Source: an uncultured Clostridium sp. (lineage in GTDB: Bacteria > Bacillota > Clostridia > TANB77 > CAG-508). From it: a DNA stretch of 64,000 nucleotides. Location: assembly GCA_902462295.1 (NCBI GenBank), contig CABQAZ010000008.1, positions 4,942 to 68,941 of the forward strand, written 5' to 3'. Both the position numbers and the translations under genes were made by a program. The notes beneath the pieces were generated by a model. It had not been told where the DNA came from. It saw only the letters and a program-made list of their open reading frames with translations, and ran no database searches. How positions within the stretch are numbered: position 1 is the first letter of the stretch; each line of letters opens with the position of its first letter. Shown in pieces: positions 45,265 to 53,469 of this stretch.

Positions 45265-46083
45265 TTATTGATTTGTTATGACAAGAACTGTTTCAAGTTT
45301 TTCAAAGTCTACCGCAGTTTCTATTGTTGCATATGAATCAGTTTTATTAGACCCCTCATTTACTTTTTTTATTTTTCCAACATGTATGCCTTTTATATAA
45401 ATTCCTCCAAGACCTGATGTTTCTATACTATCTCCTTGTATAATTCGTGCATTTGTATCAATATTTGAAGCACTTAATATAGATTTGTTATCTATTGTTC
45501 CTTTACATATCATTGTATCTCTTGTTGTACTTGCTATACAGCTTGTAGCACTTGCACTATCCACTATTGTTTGGATTTTTGCAGTTTTATTAGTTGTAGA
45601 TACTACATATCCAACAAGTCCCTCATCTGCAATTACTGTCATTTTTTCTTTTATCCCATTATCACTTCCAATGTTTATTACAAGTGTTTTTGAATAATTG
45701 CTTATATCCCTAGAAATTATTGTTCCTGGCACTGTTGTATATTGTGCATATTTCTCTGATAAATTAAGTTCTTGTTTTAATTGTTCATTTTCATTTTTTA
45801 AGATTTCATATTCTCTTAATTGTTGTTCAAGTTCACTATTTGCCTGTTTTAATGATTCATTTTCTTTTTTTAATTCATTTATATTTTCAAAAAATTTATC
45901 ATTATTGTTTATTTTGTTTTTTAAATATGTTAAACCATTTTCAATAGGCATTACTAATGTACTTGCTATATTTTCTATTATAGATATTTTTTCAGAATTT
46001 GTATTTGAAAATACTACCAATATTATTAATAAAATAATAGTAATTACAACACCTACAATTCCACCTTTTCTATTATTTTCCAT
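45265..46083 (-). CDS. mreC: Rod shape-determining protein MreC
   Basis: MreC is an extracytoplasmic scaffold that activates PBP2. A membrane helix (about 8-27) is followed by a coiled coil (about 65-100; NELKKENESLKQANSELEQQ) and the two-barrel MreC domain (about 110-272; VPGTIISRD, IGSDNGIKEKMTVIADEGLVG). The 272-residue length is standard. It starts 3 bp after the mreB stop. Confidence 0.94.
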   Translation of the reverse strand: MENNRKGGIVGVVITIILLIILVVFSNTNSEKISIIENIASTLVMPIENGLTYLKNKINNNDKFFENINELKKENESLKQANSELEQQLREYEILKNENEQLKQELNLSEKYAQYTTVPGTIISRDISNYSKTLVINIGSDNGIKEKMTVIADEGLVGYVVSTTNKTAKIQTIVDSASATSCIASTTRDTMICKGTIDNKSILSASNIDTNARIIQGDSIETSGLGGIYIKGIHVGKIKKVNEGSNKTDSYATIETAVDFEKLETVLVITNQ

Positions 46084-46086
46084 ACA

Positions 46087-47118
46087 CTATCTTCTCTTTC
46101 TTGAATTTAATAAAATAGTTTTTAATTTTTCTAAATCTTGTAAAGTTTTCTCAGTTCCTTTTACTACACAGTCTAATGGTTCATCTACGATATAAACTGG
46201 CATTCCTGTTTCTTCACTTATTAACTTGTCTAAGTTTTTTATTAAAGCTCCTCCTCCTGATAACATAATTCCTTTTTCCATAATATCTGAAGCAAGTTCA
46301 GGAGGTATTTTTTCTAATGTTATTTTAACTACTTCTACAATTTTATCTATTGATTCTTTCATTGCTTGTTCAACTTGATCTGACGTGATTATTTCTGTTC
46401 TAGGTAAACCATCACTTAAATCTCTTCCTTTAATTTCCATTGTCATTTGAGACATTAATGGAAGTGCACATCCTATTTCCTTTTTTATTTGCTCTGCTGT
46501 TACTTCTCCTATTGCAAGATTTAACTCCTTTTTTACAAAATTCATTATGTCTATATCTAATTCGTCACCAGCTATTCTTATAGAATTGCTAACAACAATT
46601 CCTCCTAATGATATTACAGCAACTTCTGTTGTTCCTCCTCCGATATCAACTATTATATTTCCACTTGGTTCTTCTATTTCTATACCTGCTCCTATTGCTG
46701 CTGACATTGGCTCTTCTATTAAATATACTTCTCTAGCTCCTGCTCTTATTATAGCTTCTTCAACTGCTCTTTCTTCAACTTCTGTTATTCCTGATGGTAC
46801 TCCTACTAATACTCTTGGTCTTACTGCATTATATCTTTTACATACTCTTTCTAATAAATTTTTTAATAATAATTTCGTGGCTGTAAAATCTGCTATTACT
46901 CCATCTTTTAATGGCTTTATTGCATTTATTTCCTTTGGAGTTCTACCTAACATTTCTTTTGCCTCAAATCCTGTTGCTATTATTTCACCTGTTTTTGCTC
47001 CTATTGAAATTACTGATGGTTCTCTTAATATTATTCCTTTTCCTTTTATTGTTACTAATATATTTGCTGTTCCTAAATCAATCCCTATATCTTTAGATTT
47101 GAATGACAAAAAATTCAT
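46087..47118 (-). CDS. mreB: Rod shape-determining actin homologue MreB
   Basis: MreB forms membrane-bound filaments that direct lateral wall synthesis. Actin-fold motifs are clear: DIGIDLGTANILV (phosphate 1, about 10-22), VDIGGGTTEVAV (phosphate 2, about 162-173) and MLSGGGALIKNLD (adenosine motif, near 293). The N-terminal MNFLSFKSK amphipathic stretch and 343-residue length are typical. GAAAGGAAAG precedes the ATG. It follows radC in the usual order. Confidence 0.97.
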   Translation of the reverse strand: MNFLSFKSKDIGIDLGTANILVTIKGKGIILREPSVISIGAKTGEIIATGFEAKEMLGRTPKEINAIKPLKDGVIADFTATKLLLKNLLERVCKRYNAVRPRVLVGVPSGITEVEERAVEEAIIRAGAREVYLIEEPMSAAIGAGIEIEEPSGNIIVDIGGGTTEVAVISLGGIVVSNSIRIAGDELDIDIMNFVKKELNLAIGEVTAEQIKKEIGCALPLMSQMTMEIKGRDLSDGLPRTEIITSDQVEQAMKESIDKIVEVVKITLEKIPPELASDIMEKGIMLSGGGALIKNLDKLISEETGMPVYIVDEPLDCVVKGTEKTLQDLEKLKTILLNSRKRR

Positions 47119-47144
47119 TTTATTTCTTTCCTTTCATTTTGCGA

Positions 47145-47855
47145 TTATTTTTTATTTTTTTCTAATTTTGCTCTTTCAGAAAATATACTTACATAGTTTG
47201 TTTTTCCTATTACAATATGGTCTAATAATTGTATCCCTAATATTTCTGTTGCTTGCTCAATATTTTTTGTAAATTTTATATCTTGTGAGCTTGGTGTTGG
47301 ATCTCCTGATGGATGATTGTGTACTAATATTATTTTTGATGCTTCTATTTTTACGGCTTCGTTTAATACAGATTTTATTGTTGCTGTTACAAAGTTTCCC
47401 CCACCCTTTGCAATATCTTTTATTTTTAGTAATATGTTTTTGTTGTTTAACATTGCAACTTTTAATATCTCTTGTTTTTCAAATCTCATTTTTTCTATTA
47501 GTATTTCAGCAATATCTTGCGGTTTTAATATTTGCCTTTCTTTATAACTTGATACTGAATTAATTCTTGTTGCTAATTCACATACAGCTTTTAATTGTAT
47601 TGCTTTTACTTTTCCTATTCCTTTTATTTTCATGAATTCTTCTACTGTTAAGTCCATTAAAAATTTCAAGCTGTCTTCTTCTTCAGTGTTAAGTTTTAAA
47701 ATGTGCTGTGCTAATCCTACTGCTGTTTCTTCTTTTGTCCCTGTTTTTATTATTATTGCTAATAATTCTGCATTTGTTAATGTTTTTTCGCCATATTGTT
47801 CTAATTTTTCATATGGTCTTTCTGCTTTTGGTAATTCTTTCATTTTTATTGGCAT
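47145..47855 (-). CDS. radC: RadC family JAB-domain protein
   Basis: This widespread protein with an MPN+/JAMM fold was once thought a DNA-repair protein; its true substrate is unknown. A helix-hairpin-helix region (KGIGKVKAIQL, near 82) precedes the JAMM zinc motif HNHPSGDPTPSSQD (near 180-193). The frame is open for 26 further codons upstream, but I placed the start at 47855 (MPIKMKEL), because AAAGGAAG lies 8 nt before it. It heads the cluster radC-mreB-mreC-mreD-PBP2-minC. Confidence 0.92.
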   Translation of the reverse strand: MPIKMKELPKAERPYEKLEQYGEKTLTNAELLAIIIKTGTKEETAVGLAQHILKLNTEEEDSLKFLMDLTVEEFMKIKGIGKVKAIQLKAVCELATRINSVSSYKERQILKPQDIAEILIEKMRFEKQEILKVAMLNNKNILLKIKDIAKGGGNFVTATIKSVLNEAVKIEASKIILVHNHPSGDPTPSSQDIKFTKNIEQATEILGIQLLDHIVIGKTNYVSIFSERAKLEKNKK

Positions 47856-48024
47856 AATTTTTTCTTCCTTTCTCTTTTTGAAAGGTCCCCTATACCGTGC
47901 TATTATTATATCTTGTATTTTAGTTTTTTTCAAGTATTATGCATTTTTTTTTACCAAAAATTGTTCCTTTAAATATAATAATATTAGTAGTATAATATAT
48001 TTAAAGAATTAACGGAGGTTTTAA

Positions 48025-48612
48025 ATGAAATTCGAGAAAATAACAGATACTAAAATAAAAATTTTTCTTTCTTTGAAAGATATGGAATTAAATAATGTTT
48101 CTGCACAAAGCATTTTTTCTAATTCAGTTTCTTCTCAGAAACTATTACAGTCTATGCTAAATAAGGCAGAAAAAGAAATTGGCTTTGTAACTGGTAATTC
48201 AAAATTATTGGTAGAAGCAATTATGTCTTCAGATGAAGAATGTGTGTTTACAATTACAAAACTTGTTGAAAATAAATCTATTTTAGAAAAAAAAAATAAT
48301 AATTCTTTTATTTTTAAGTTTAGCTGTTTTGATGATTTTATTGCTTTATGCACTTTTTTGAATAATTTTTCTGATTTAAATTTAAAAGATTTTTCTAAAA
48401 ATTTCTCTTTAATATTATATAATGATACATATTATTTATATAACTTAAATGTTAAAACATACTCTGTTTTACTTGATTATATGAAAGATGTTTTTTCTGA
48501 ATTTGGAACCAATGTTTCTGATTCATCTGGCATAGATGGAATTCTTAATGAATATGGAAAAGTTATTTTTAAGAAAAATGCTATTGTTAAATGTATATTT
48601 AATTTTATATAA
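48025..48612 (+). CDS. mecA: Adaptor protein MecA
   Basis: MecA delivers substrates to ClpC-type chaperones and controls competence and sporulation in Bacillus. The N-terminal domain starts MKFEKITDTKIKIFLSLKDM, and the linker and a C-terminal Clp-binding domain (about 100-195; FKFSCFDDFIALC, DTYYLYNL) follow the family plan. The 195-residue length is close to usual. ACGGAGG precedes the start. Only a ClpE-like ATPase is present in this window, so the partner may be encoded elsewhere. Confidence 0.85.
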   Translation: MKFEKITDTKIKIFLSLKDMELNNVSAQSIFSNSVSSQKLLQSMLNKAEKEIGFVTGNSKLLVEAIMSSDEECVFTITKLVENKSILEKKNNNSFIFKFSCFDDFIALCTFLNNFSDLNLKDFSKNFSLILYNDTYYLYNLNVKTYSVLLDYMKDVFSEFGTNVSDSSGIDGILNEYGKVIFKKNAIVKCIFNFI

Positions 48613-48614
48613 AA

Positions 48615-48659
48615 AAAGAACTTTAATATAATTTATATTTATGTTAAAGTTCTTTCTTT
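48615..48659. terminator. Bidirectional terminator between mecA and the M23 peptidase gene
   Basis: AAAGAACTTTAA (48615-48626) pairs with TTAAAGTTCTTT (48644-48655), with A/T runs on both sides. Confidence 0.85.
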
Positions 48660-48660
48660 T

Positions 48661-49659
48661 TTAATATAAATAATTTTGTGGATTATATGCAACTCCATTT
48701 ACTCTAATTTCTAAATGTAAATGTGGTCCTGTACTATTTCCTGTATTTCCTACAGCTGCAATTACATCTCCTTGATTTACACTTTGTCCAACTGTGGCAT
48801 ATAATTTACTACAATGTCCATAATATGTTTCTATTCCATTTCCATGTGATATAACAACCATGTATCCATATGAACCTTTATATCCTGAAAATGTGACTGT
48901 TCCTCCTGCAGAAGCTTTTATTGGTGTTCCTATTGGAGCTCCTATATCTAATCCTGTGTGATTACTAACTCTTATACTGCTTCTTGCCCCAAACCTAGAT
49001 GTGATAGTTCCTGATATTGGTCTTATTAAATTTATGCTTATTGGTACTTTTTGATATGAAATATTTGTAGATGTATTTACTTTTCCTGTTACTACTTTTG
49101 GTGGAGCTTCTACTATAACTTTTTGTTGATATAAACTAGCTACAGTTGCTTCAACTTCTGCAAAATCTTTTAATTCGGTATCATACATTTCTATTATTGA
49201 AATTTGTTCAATATTATTACTTTCTTTTTCTCTTAGTTTTGTTACTATTTCTTCTGCTTGTGCAAATTCACCTACATATGCTTTTTCTTCTTCTCCCTCT
49301 AATATTGCATAATATTTATAATATATAACTCCTGATTGTTTTATTTTTTCGAATATTTCTTCATCATTTGTTACTATATTTCTTTTTAATAAGCACATCT
49401 TATATTCAGGTAAATTATCAATCTGTACAAATGCTATATGATTGTTTTCTCCACCCTCTCCACTTTCTATGTATTTGTTAATTTTTGCTTGTAATTTACT
49501 TTTGTCTTTACTATATCCTACTGCTTCTCCATTTATTGTTACACTATATATTGGCTTAAAAAATAATGCTACTGCACATATTATTAGAAATACAGAAACA
49601 GCTATAAGTATTGTAAGTTTCATTGATTTTCTTGCAAATACTAATATTTGTTTTAACAT
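48661..49659 (-). CDS. M23 family metallopeptidase (membrane-anchored)
   Basis: This is a zinc endopeptidase that cuts peptide bonds in peptidoglycan, or a degenerate relative with a structural role. One membrane helix (about 14-34) and a wide, unassigned domain (about 35-200) precede the LytM domain: HTGLDIG (His and Asp ligands, near 233-239) and HLHLEI (near 315-320), so the active site is intact. The domain order resembles SpoIIQ-like and other clostridial cell-wall peptidases. GGGAG precedes the start. Confidence 0.88.
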   Translation of the reverse strand: MLKQILVFARKSMKLTILIAVSVFLIICAVALFFKPIYSVTINGEAVGYSKDKSKLQAKINKYIESGEGGENNHIAFVQIDNLPEYKMCLLKRNIVTNDEEIFEKIKQSGVIYYKYYAILEGEEEKAYVGEFAQAEEIVTKLREKESNNIEQISIIEMYDTELKDFAEVEATVASLYQQKVIVEAPPKVVTGKVNTSTNISYQKVPISINLIRPISGTITSRFGARSSIRVSNHTGLDIGAPIGTPIKASAGGTVTFSGYKGSYGYMVVISHGNGIETYYGHCSKLYATVGQSVNQGDVIAAVGNTGNSTGPHLHLEIRVNGVAYNPQNYLY

Positions 49660-49822
49660 CCTATTTCTCCCTTGTTAATATTTTTTTTATTGTATAATAC
49701 TTTTTATTTTTTTAGCAATTTTTCTTTAGTGTTTTTTTTGTTTCTTTTACTCTTGTTTTCTTTTATTTTCTCTCTTTCTCTCTTTATTCTTGAAAAAAAG
49801 ATTTTAGACTATATTTTTAAGC

Positions 49823-49853
49823 ACAAAAAAAGCCAGCAATCAAGCTTTATTGC
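49823..49853 (-). terminator. Possible terminator after tRNA-Thr
   Basis: On the minus strand GCAAT-N8-ATTGC is followed by TGGC and a run of seven T. The stem is short, so this is a weak call. Confidence 0.4.
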
Positions 49854-49869
49854 AAAACTACTGACAATT

Positions 49870-49946
49870 TGGAGCCACTTCTCAGATTCGAACTGAGGAC
49901 CCCCGCATTACAAGTGCGGTGCTCTGGCCAACTGAGCTAAAGTGGC
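49870..49946 (-). tRNA. trnT: tRNA-Thr (anticodon TGT)
   Basis: The minus strand folds as a full cloverleaf: acceptor GCCACTT with AAGTGGC, D-arm GCTCAGTTGGCCAGAGC, anticodon loop CTTGTAA (TGT), T-arm with GTTCGAATC and an encoded CCA end (49870-49872). Confidence 0.95.
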
Positions 49947-49950
49947 GTTG

Positions 49951-50025
49951 TGGTGACCCCGACGGGAATCGAACCCATGACTCCGCCGTGAAAGGGCGGT
50001 GTCTTAACCTCTTGACCACGGGGCC
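49951..50025 (-). tRNA. trnE: tRNA-Glu (anticodon TTC)
   Basis: The minus strand gives acceptor GGCCCCG with CGGGGTC, D-arm GGTCAAGAGGTTAAGAC, anticodon loop CTTTCAC (TTC), T-loop GTTCGATTC and encoded CCA. It is 4 bp from tRNA-Thr and probably in one transcript with it. Confidence 0.95.
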
Positions 50026-50063
50026 ATAATATAGAGAATTCTAATTTTTTCAAATTAGAATTC

Positions 50064-50112
50064 TTTGGTGAGCTATCCGCGACTCGAACGCGGGACAACT
50101 TGATTAAAAGTC
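50064..50112 (-). repeat. attachment-site copy: truncated tRNA-Lys 3' half (distal att)
   Basis: These 49 bp are identical to 57728-57776, the 3' half of the intact tRNA-Lys from the anticodon loop to just past CCA. The 5' half is missing here, so it is not a functional tRNA. This is the distal end of the integrated element. Confidence 0.92.
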
Positions 50113-50548
50113 TTATTGTATTTTTTTGTCCACCATTATAACTCATCTTTCTTGAAATTCCCTTTGATTATTAAAAGTTATTCCCTTTGACTCTATTTCT
50201 TACTCTTACAAACTTGAATCGAATCAAGTTGTAAGTAATCAAGCAATATCTATTATACACGATTTTTTTTAATTGTCAATACATTTTACAAAAATTTTTA
50301 ATAAATTTTTATATTTTTTTATTTTAGAAGTTTTCTTGAGATTTTTTATAAATTAATTATAGGCTAATTTTCGCTAAAAATCAAGTTTTAATCTGCAAAG
50401 TAAAATGTTTGAAATTAACTTGAAATTTTTTTATAATATATTTAGATTTTAGAAAGAATATAATATTTGAGATTTTTTTTAGATTATATATATAATAATT
50501 ATACATATATTATAGCAATACTATTGCAAAAATTTTTAGGAGATTTTT
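50113..50548. other. Distal end of the island without genes
   Basis: This 436-bp stretch holds no credible gene. It contains two copies of CCCTTTGA (50160-50167, 50183-50190), which recur near the other att site and may be integrase arm sites. An imperfect 12-bp hairpin (50205-50235, CTTACAAACTTGA with its complement) is also present. The rest is AT-rich, and I see no clear promoter before the small regulator gene. Confidence 0.6.
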
Positions 50549-50791
50549 ATGGAATTAGAAAAAGAAAAAGTTATTTCAAGAATAAAAGAAGCCAAAGAGT
50601 ATGGTTTAAATTACTCTAACTTAGCAAGAGAAATAAATGTACAACCTATCACTATTTATATGTTTATAAATGGAACATATAATTTATCAAAACCAAAACA
50701 ATTAAAAGCATTATGTATTATAGAACAATATATTGAACAAGTAAAAAATCAATTAAGAATAATCGAACATAAAGGGTTCTGTAATAAATAA
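50549..50791 (+). CDS. Small helix-turn-helix-like protein, 80 aa
   Basis: This is likely a DNA-binding regulator. The segment YGLNYSNLAREINVQPITIYMFINGTYNLS (described in two parts: LNYSNLAREINV and TIYMFINGTYNLS) fits a helix-turn-helix with a recognition helix followed by a Cro-like ending, and a helical C-terminus (IEQYIEQVKNQLRI) may dimerise. TAGGAG lies 7 nt before the ATG. It is the first gene inside the island and may control excision or the serine recombinase; this is inference. Confidence 0.65.
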   Translation: MELEKEKVISRIKEAKEYGLNYSNLAREINVQPITIYMFINGTYNLSKPKQLKALCIIEQYIEQVKNQLRIIEHKGFCNK

Positions 50792-50997
50792 TTTTTTCTA
50801 AGGGGCTAAGTTTTAGGAAAAAAGTGTTTTCAATATTTTACGAACACCCGCCTAGTAAATAGAATTAGTTACAAAAAAATATAATTTGTATTAGAAATTA
50901 TTACATAGAATTAAATTAATAAAATAATAAGACTATTATTATATATATAGAATAGGAAAATATAAATATTGAGAACAAAAAAATAAATTAAAAAAAC

Positions 50998-51220
50998 AGG
51001 TCAAAAATATAGCAGAATTTTTTTGGCTAATGCTATATCGACCTAACGCGTTTCTTGTCTAAGGTGTATATCCACCATAGAGCTAATAACTACTATGGCA
51101 ATGAGGGGAGGGGTATACTGCTTTGAATAGCAAACTCTTAGGCATTAGTTCCGCCTTGTGAAATTCAAGTTGTCCTTTGTATGTAAGAAAGTACATTAAT
51201 ATAAGCAATGTGTAAGGACA
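50998..51220 (+). ncRNA. Candidate structured RNA (no known family)
   Basis: The block is visibly more GC-rich and hairpin-dense than its surroundings. AGGTC...TATAGCA (50998-51014) pairs with TGCTATA...GACCT (51031-51044). CCATAG (51075-51080) pairs with CTATGG (51093-51098). TGCT/AGCA (51119-51132) and CTTG/CAAG (51155-51169) form further hairpins, and TGTCCTT (51171-51177) pairs with AAGGACA (51214-51220). CTAATGC (51027-51033) could instead pair with GCATTAG (51142-51148), suggesting a pseudoknot or switch. A purine-rich GAGGGGAGGGG lies in the middle. The strand is a guess and I match it to no family. Confidence 0.4.
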
Positions 51221-51230
51221 GTAAAAAACT

Positions 51231-51316
51231 GGAGGTAATATAATATTATAATTATTATAATATATATTATATAATATATATTACAATAATAATAATAGTA
51301 AATAATATAGCCTCCC
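51231..51316. repeat. AT-rich palindromic tract bounded by GGAGG and CCTCC
   Basis: GGAGG (51231-51235) and CCTCC (51312-51316) enclose about 75 bp of almost pure A/T made of TATAAT/ATATAT steps. It can extrude as a long imperfect hairpin. Confidence 0.6.
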
Positions 51317-51370
51317 CTTGCAATAATTGTGTCTATTAATAGAAAAAATCTATATTCGTATTTGTATACC

Positions 51371-51478
51371 TTTACGAACACTAAAAAAACATAAGAATTT
51401 ATATTCGTAAATGTCTTAAAAACATTTTATGAATATTCGTAAATATCTATTGACTTTTACGAACATTTAGTGTATAAT
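51371..51478 (+). promoter_or_regulatory. Promoter of the serine recombinase with repeated TTTACGAACA sites
   Basis: TTGACT (51450-51455), a 17-bp spacer and TATAAT (51473-51478) form a strong promoter. The site TTTACGAACA lies within the spacer and again at 51371-51380. The opposite orientation, TATTCGTAAAT, occurs near 51402 and 51434, and a further partial copy lies near 51353. Such clustered inverted sites fit recombinase binding (res site) with autoregulation. Confidence 0.65.
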
Positions 51479-51509
51479 ATTTTTAGTTAATAGAAAAGAG
51501 GTTGTATCT

Positions 51510-52121
51510 ATGGAAAATCAAAAAGTTTATGGTTATGTTAGAGTTAGTACAAAAGAGCAAAACGAAGATAGACAAATACAGTCAATGTTAAATTATGGAA
51601 TATTAAAAGAAAGAATTTTTATAGATAAACAAAGTGGGAAAGATTTTAATAGAACAGAATATCAAACCTTAAAAAGGATGTTAAAAGATAGTCCTAACAG
51701 TTTACTAATTATTCACTCCATTGATAGATTAGGAAGAAATTATAAGGAAATTATAAAAGAGTGGCAAGAACTAACTACAACTTGTAAAGCAGATATAAAG
51801 GTTCTTGATATGCCTTTACTTGATACAACTCAATATAAAGACCTTTTAGGAAATTTTATAAGCGATTTAATTTTACAAATTCTTTCTTTTGTTGCAGAAC
51901 AAGAAAGAACAAGCATAAGAAAAAGACAAGCAGAGGGAATCGCTGTTGCTAAAGCACAAGGAAAAGAACTTGGTCGACCTAAAGCACAAATCACACCTGA
52001 ATTTATTATTGAGTGGAAAAAATGGAAAAAAGGAGAACAAACAGCAAATCAAACAATGTTAAATACTAATACTAAAAGAACAACATTTTATAAATTTAAT
52101 AAAATATTAGAAAAAAATTAA
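51510..52121 (+). CDS. Serine recombinase (resolvase/invertase type)
   Basis: This is a site-specific recombinase of the small serine family. The N-terminal catalytic domain starts VYGYVRVSTKEQNEDRQ (catalytic Ser in RVS, near residue 12), and it has IHSIDRLGRN (near 70-79) and the FVAEQERTSIRKRQAEG E-helix (near 127-143). A C-terminal helix-turn-helix of about 45 residues follows LGRPKA. The 203-residue length matches resolvases and invertases rather than large serine integrases. AGAGGTTG precedes the start. It may act on the TTTACGAACA sites upstream or on the dyad sites elsewhere in the island. Confidence 0.9.
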   Translation: MENQKVYGYVRVSTKEQNEDRQIQSMLNYGILKERIFIDKQSGKDFNRTEYQTLKRMLKDSPNSLLIIHSIDRLGRNYKEIIKEWQELTTTCKADIKVLDMPLLDTTQYKDLLGNFISDLILQILSFVAEQERTSIRKRQAEGIAVAKAQGKELGRPKAQITPEFIIEWKKWKKGEQTANQTMLNTNTKRTTFYKFNKILEKN

Positions 52122-52128
52122 AATTTTA

Positions 52129-52163
52129 GGAATTTGTAAATTAATACAAATTCCTATTTTTTC
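52129..52163 (+). terminator. Terminator after the serine recombinase gene
   Basis: AGGAATTTGTA (52129-52139) and TACAAATTCCT (52145-52155) form an 11-bp stem with a 5-nt loop, followed by ATTTTTTCTT. Confidence 0.88.
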
Positions 52164-52357
52164 TTATATTCAAATAAATTTGTTATATCACATTTAAATA
52201 ATTCACAAAGTTGTTCAATTTCACTTGTTTTTATATCTTTGACTCTACCAAAATAATAATCATTTACTCTTTTATAATTCCAGTCCAAATAGATTCTCAT
52301 TTTGTATCTTGATATTTTATTCTTTTCTAACAAATCTTTAATTTTAAATATTATCAT
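52154..52357 (-). CDS. Cro/CI-type (XRE) transcriptional regulator, 67 aa
   Basis: This single-domain helix-turn-helix protein starts MIIFKIKDLLEKNKISRYKM and ends ITNLFEYKKK, with the XRE layout (IKTSEIEQLCELFKCDITNLF is the typical fifth-helix region; the first part is IKTSEIEQLCELF). It is an island-encoded regulator. GAGGTAAG precedes the ATG. It converges with the serine recombinase gene and overlaps the terminator hairpin at its 3' end. Confidence 0.82.
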   Translation of the reverse strand: MIIFKIKDLLEKNKISRYKMRIYLDWNYKRVNDYYFGRVKDIKTSEIEQLCELFKCDITNLFEYKKK

Positions 52358-52451
52358 ATACTTACCTCTTTTTAGAGTATTATATTTGACAACTAATATT
52401 TTTTGTAGTATTATCTTATTGATAACTATAAAAATTATGCACTATGTTTTA

Positions 52452-52664
52452 TTAATATATTCCTATTTTGAAACAAAAAAATATAAAAAAATTTGAGGTG
52501 TAAATAATGCTTTTTTCAATGAATCCAAAAGAAAATATAAAAGTAATAATAATATCAATTATTATTTTACCTTTTGCTATTCTTTCAATTATTTCAAAAT
52601 CTGTTTCTTCTACTCTTATTGTCATTGGAATTTTTGAAACACCTTTTGGAATCTTGAAGCCCAT
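52452..52664 (-). pseudogene. Probable truncated ribbon-helix-helix-like gene
   Basis: The first 32 residues (starting GFKIPKGVSKIPMTIRVEE, continuing TDFEIIERIAKGK) look like a small DNA-binding protein with an RHH-type beta strand (MTIRVEE) and helix. The sequence then turns into a hydrophobic, low-quality stretch (IIIDIIITFIFSFGF) where a second helix would be expected. This suggests the 3' end was lost or rearranged. TAGGTGG lies 8 nt upstream of the ATG. A frame on the opposite strand (52507-52710) also has a ribosome binding site but an unconvincing product. Confidence 0.45.
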
Positions 52665-52834
52665 ATTATGCACCACCTATTCTAAAAAAATGTTTTATAT
52701 TTCAAATTAATTTTACATTTTATATAGAAAATAGTATATTTTATTTATGTTTCATATCATGAATCGTTATTGTTGTAAAAAAAAAAAATCACAGTGTTAT
52801 AATATAGTATATTATAAAATAAGGGGGAATAAAA

Positions 52835-53422
52835 ATGGCACTAATTAAATGTAAAGAGTGTGGAAATGAAGTTTCCAATAAAGCCAAAAAATGTCCAAAT
52901 TGTGGAATGCCAATTAGAAAAAATGGTTTCTTGAAGGGGTTGGGAATTGGCATTATAGTATTAATTTTTTTAGGAATTTTAACAAGTATTTTTGCAGGAA
53001 CATCTAATAATAGCAAAAACATTATATCTAGCCAAACTTTTAAAAATATTTTAGAAAAAAATGACTATATTGTTGTTCAAAGTAATGCAGAAAAAATAGG
53101 AGCACTTGAATATTATGTTGCTGATAATGGATATATAGCCTTTAATTATATATCATTCTATAATGAAGAAGATTGTAAAAAATATTATGATACTTTTAAA
53201 AACACTTATCAAGAAATTATAAATAAAAATGAACAATCACTAGATATGACAACAGAGAATGGACAGAATTATGATAAATTCAAAATATGTTTTCCTAAAA
53301 AAAGTGGTTATATGGTAATGTCTAGAGTTGGAAATACTTTTATAAATTGTACATCAGAAACATCTTATACAAAAGATTATGGAATAGAAATTGATTCTAT
53401 CTATCAACAACTTGGATATTAA
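52835..53422 (+). CDS. Zinc-ribbon membrane protein, 195 aa
   Basis: The N-terminal zinc ribbon is complete, with two CxxC knuckles (CKECGNEV and CPNCGMP, residues 6-25). It is followed by one membrane helix (about 34-53) and an extracytoplasmic domain of about 140 residues with no recognised fold (contains YYVADNGYIAFNYI and GYMVMSRVGNTFINC). Similar zinc-ribbon/TM proteins are frequent on clostridial mobile elements; the function is unknown. AAGGGGGAAT precedes the start. It is a single-gene unit ending at a terminator. Confidence 0.78.
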   Translation: MALIKCKECGNEVSNKAKKCPNCGMPIRKNGFLKGLGIGIIVLIFLGILTSIFAGTSNNSKNIISSQTFKNILEKNDYIVVQSNAEKIGALEYYVADNGYIAFNYISFYNEEDCKKYYDTFKNTYQEIINKNEQSLDMTTENGQNYDKFKICFPKKSGYMVMSRVGNTFINCTSETSYTKDYGIEIDSIYQQLGY

Positions 53423-53437
53423 AGATAAATTATATAC

Positions 53438-53468
53438 AAAAGCAATAGAGGTTTTCTATTGCTTTTAT
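53438..53468. terminator. Terminator between the zinc-ribbon gene and the small-protein operon
   Basis: AAAAGCAATAG (53438-53448) pairs with CTATTGCTTTT (53456-53466) around a 7-nt loop. It serves both convergent units. Confidence 0.85.
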
Positions 53469-53469
53469 C

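Larger units (their letters stand above)
50792..51509 (+). other. 718-bp gene-free region with candidate structured RNA, AT-rich palindrome and TTTACGAACA repeats
   Basis: No protein gene is credible here; the only long frames are AT-rich artefacts. From the left it holds one TTTACGAACA-like site (50836-50845), a GC-richer, hairpin-dense block (50998-51220), an AT-rich palindrome bounded by GGAGG and CCTCC (51231-51316), and a promoter region with several TTTACGAACA/TATTCGTAAAT sites before the serine recombinase gene. Confidence 0.7.

Noticed and set aside
51196..51381. Minus-strand 61-residue frame rich in Tyr and Ile
   Set aside because: It is an artefact of the AT-rich palindrome and promoter repeats.
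51510..52121. Serine recombinase as an IS607 transposase with an omega-type RNA upstream
   Set aside because: The HTH is C-terminal as in resolvases, not N-terminal as in IS607 TnpA, and no TnpB is present.
52507..52710. Plus-strand 67-residue frame with a decent ribosome binding site
   Set aside because: It is antisense to the RHH-like fragment and its product is a hydrophobic, low-complexity sequence without family resemblance.
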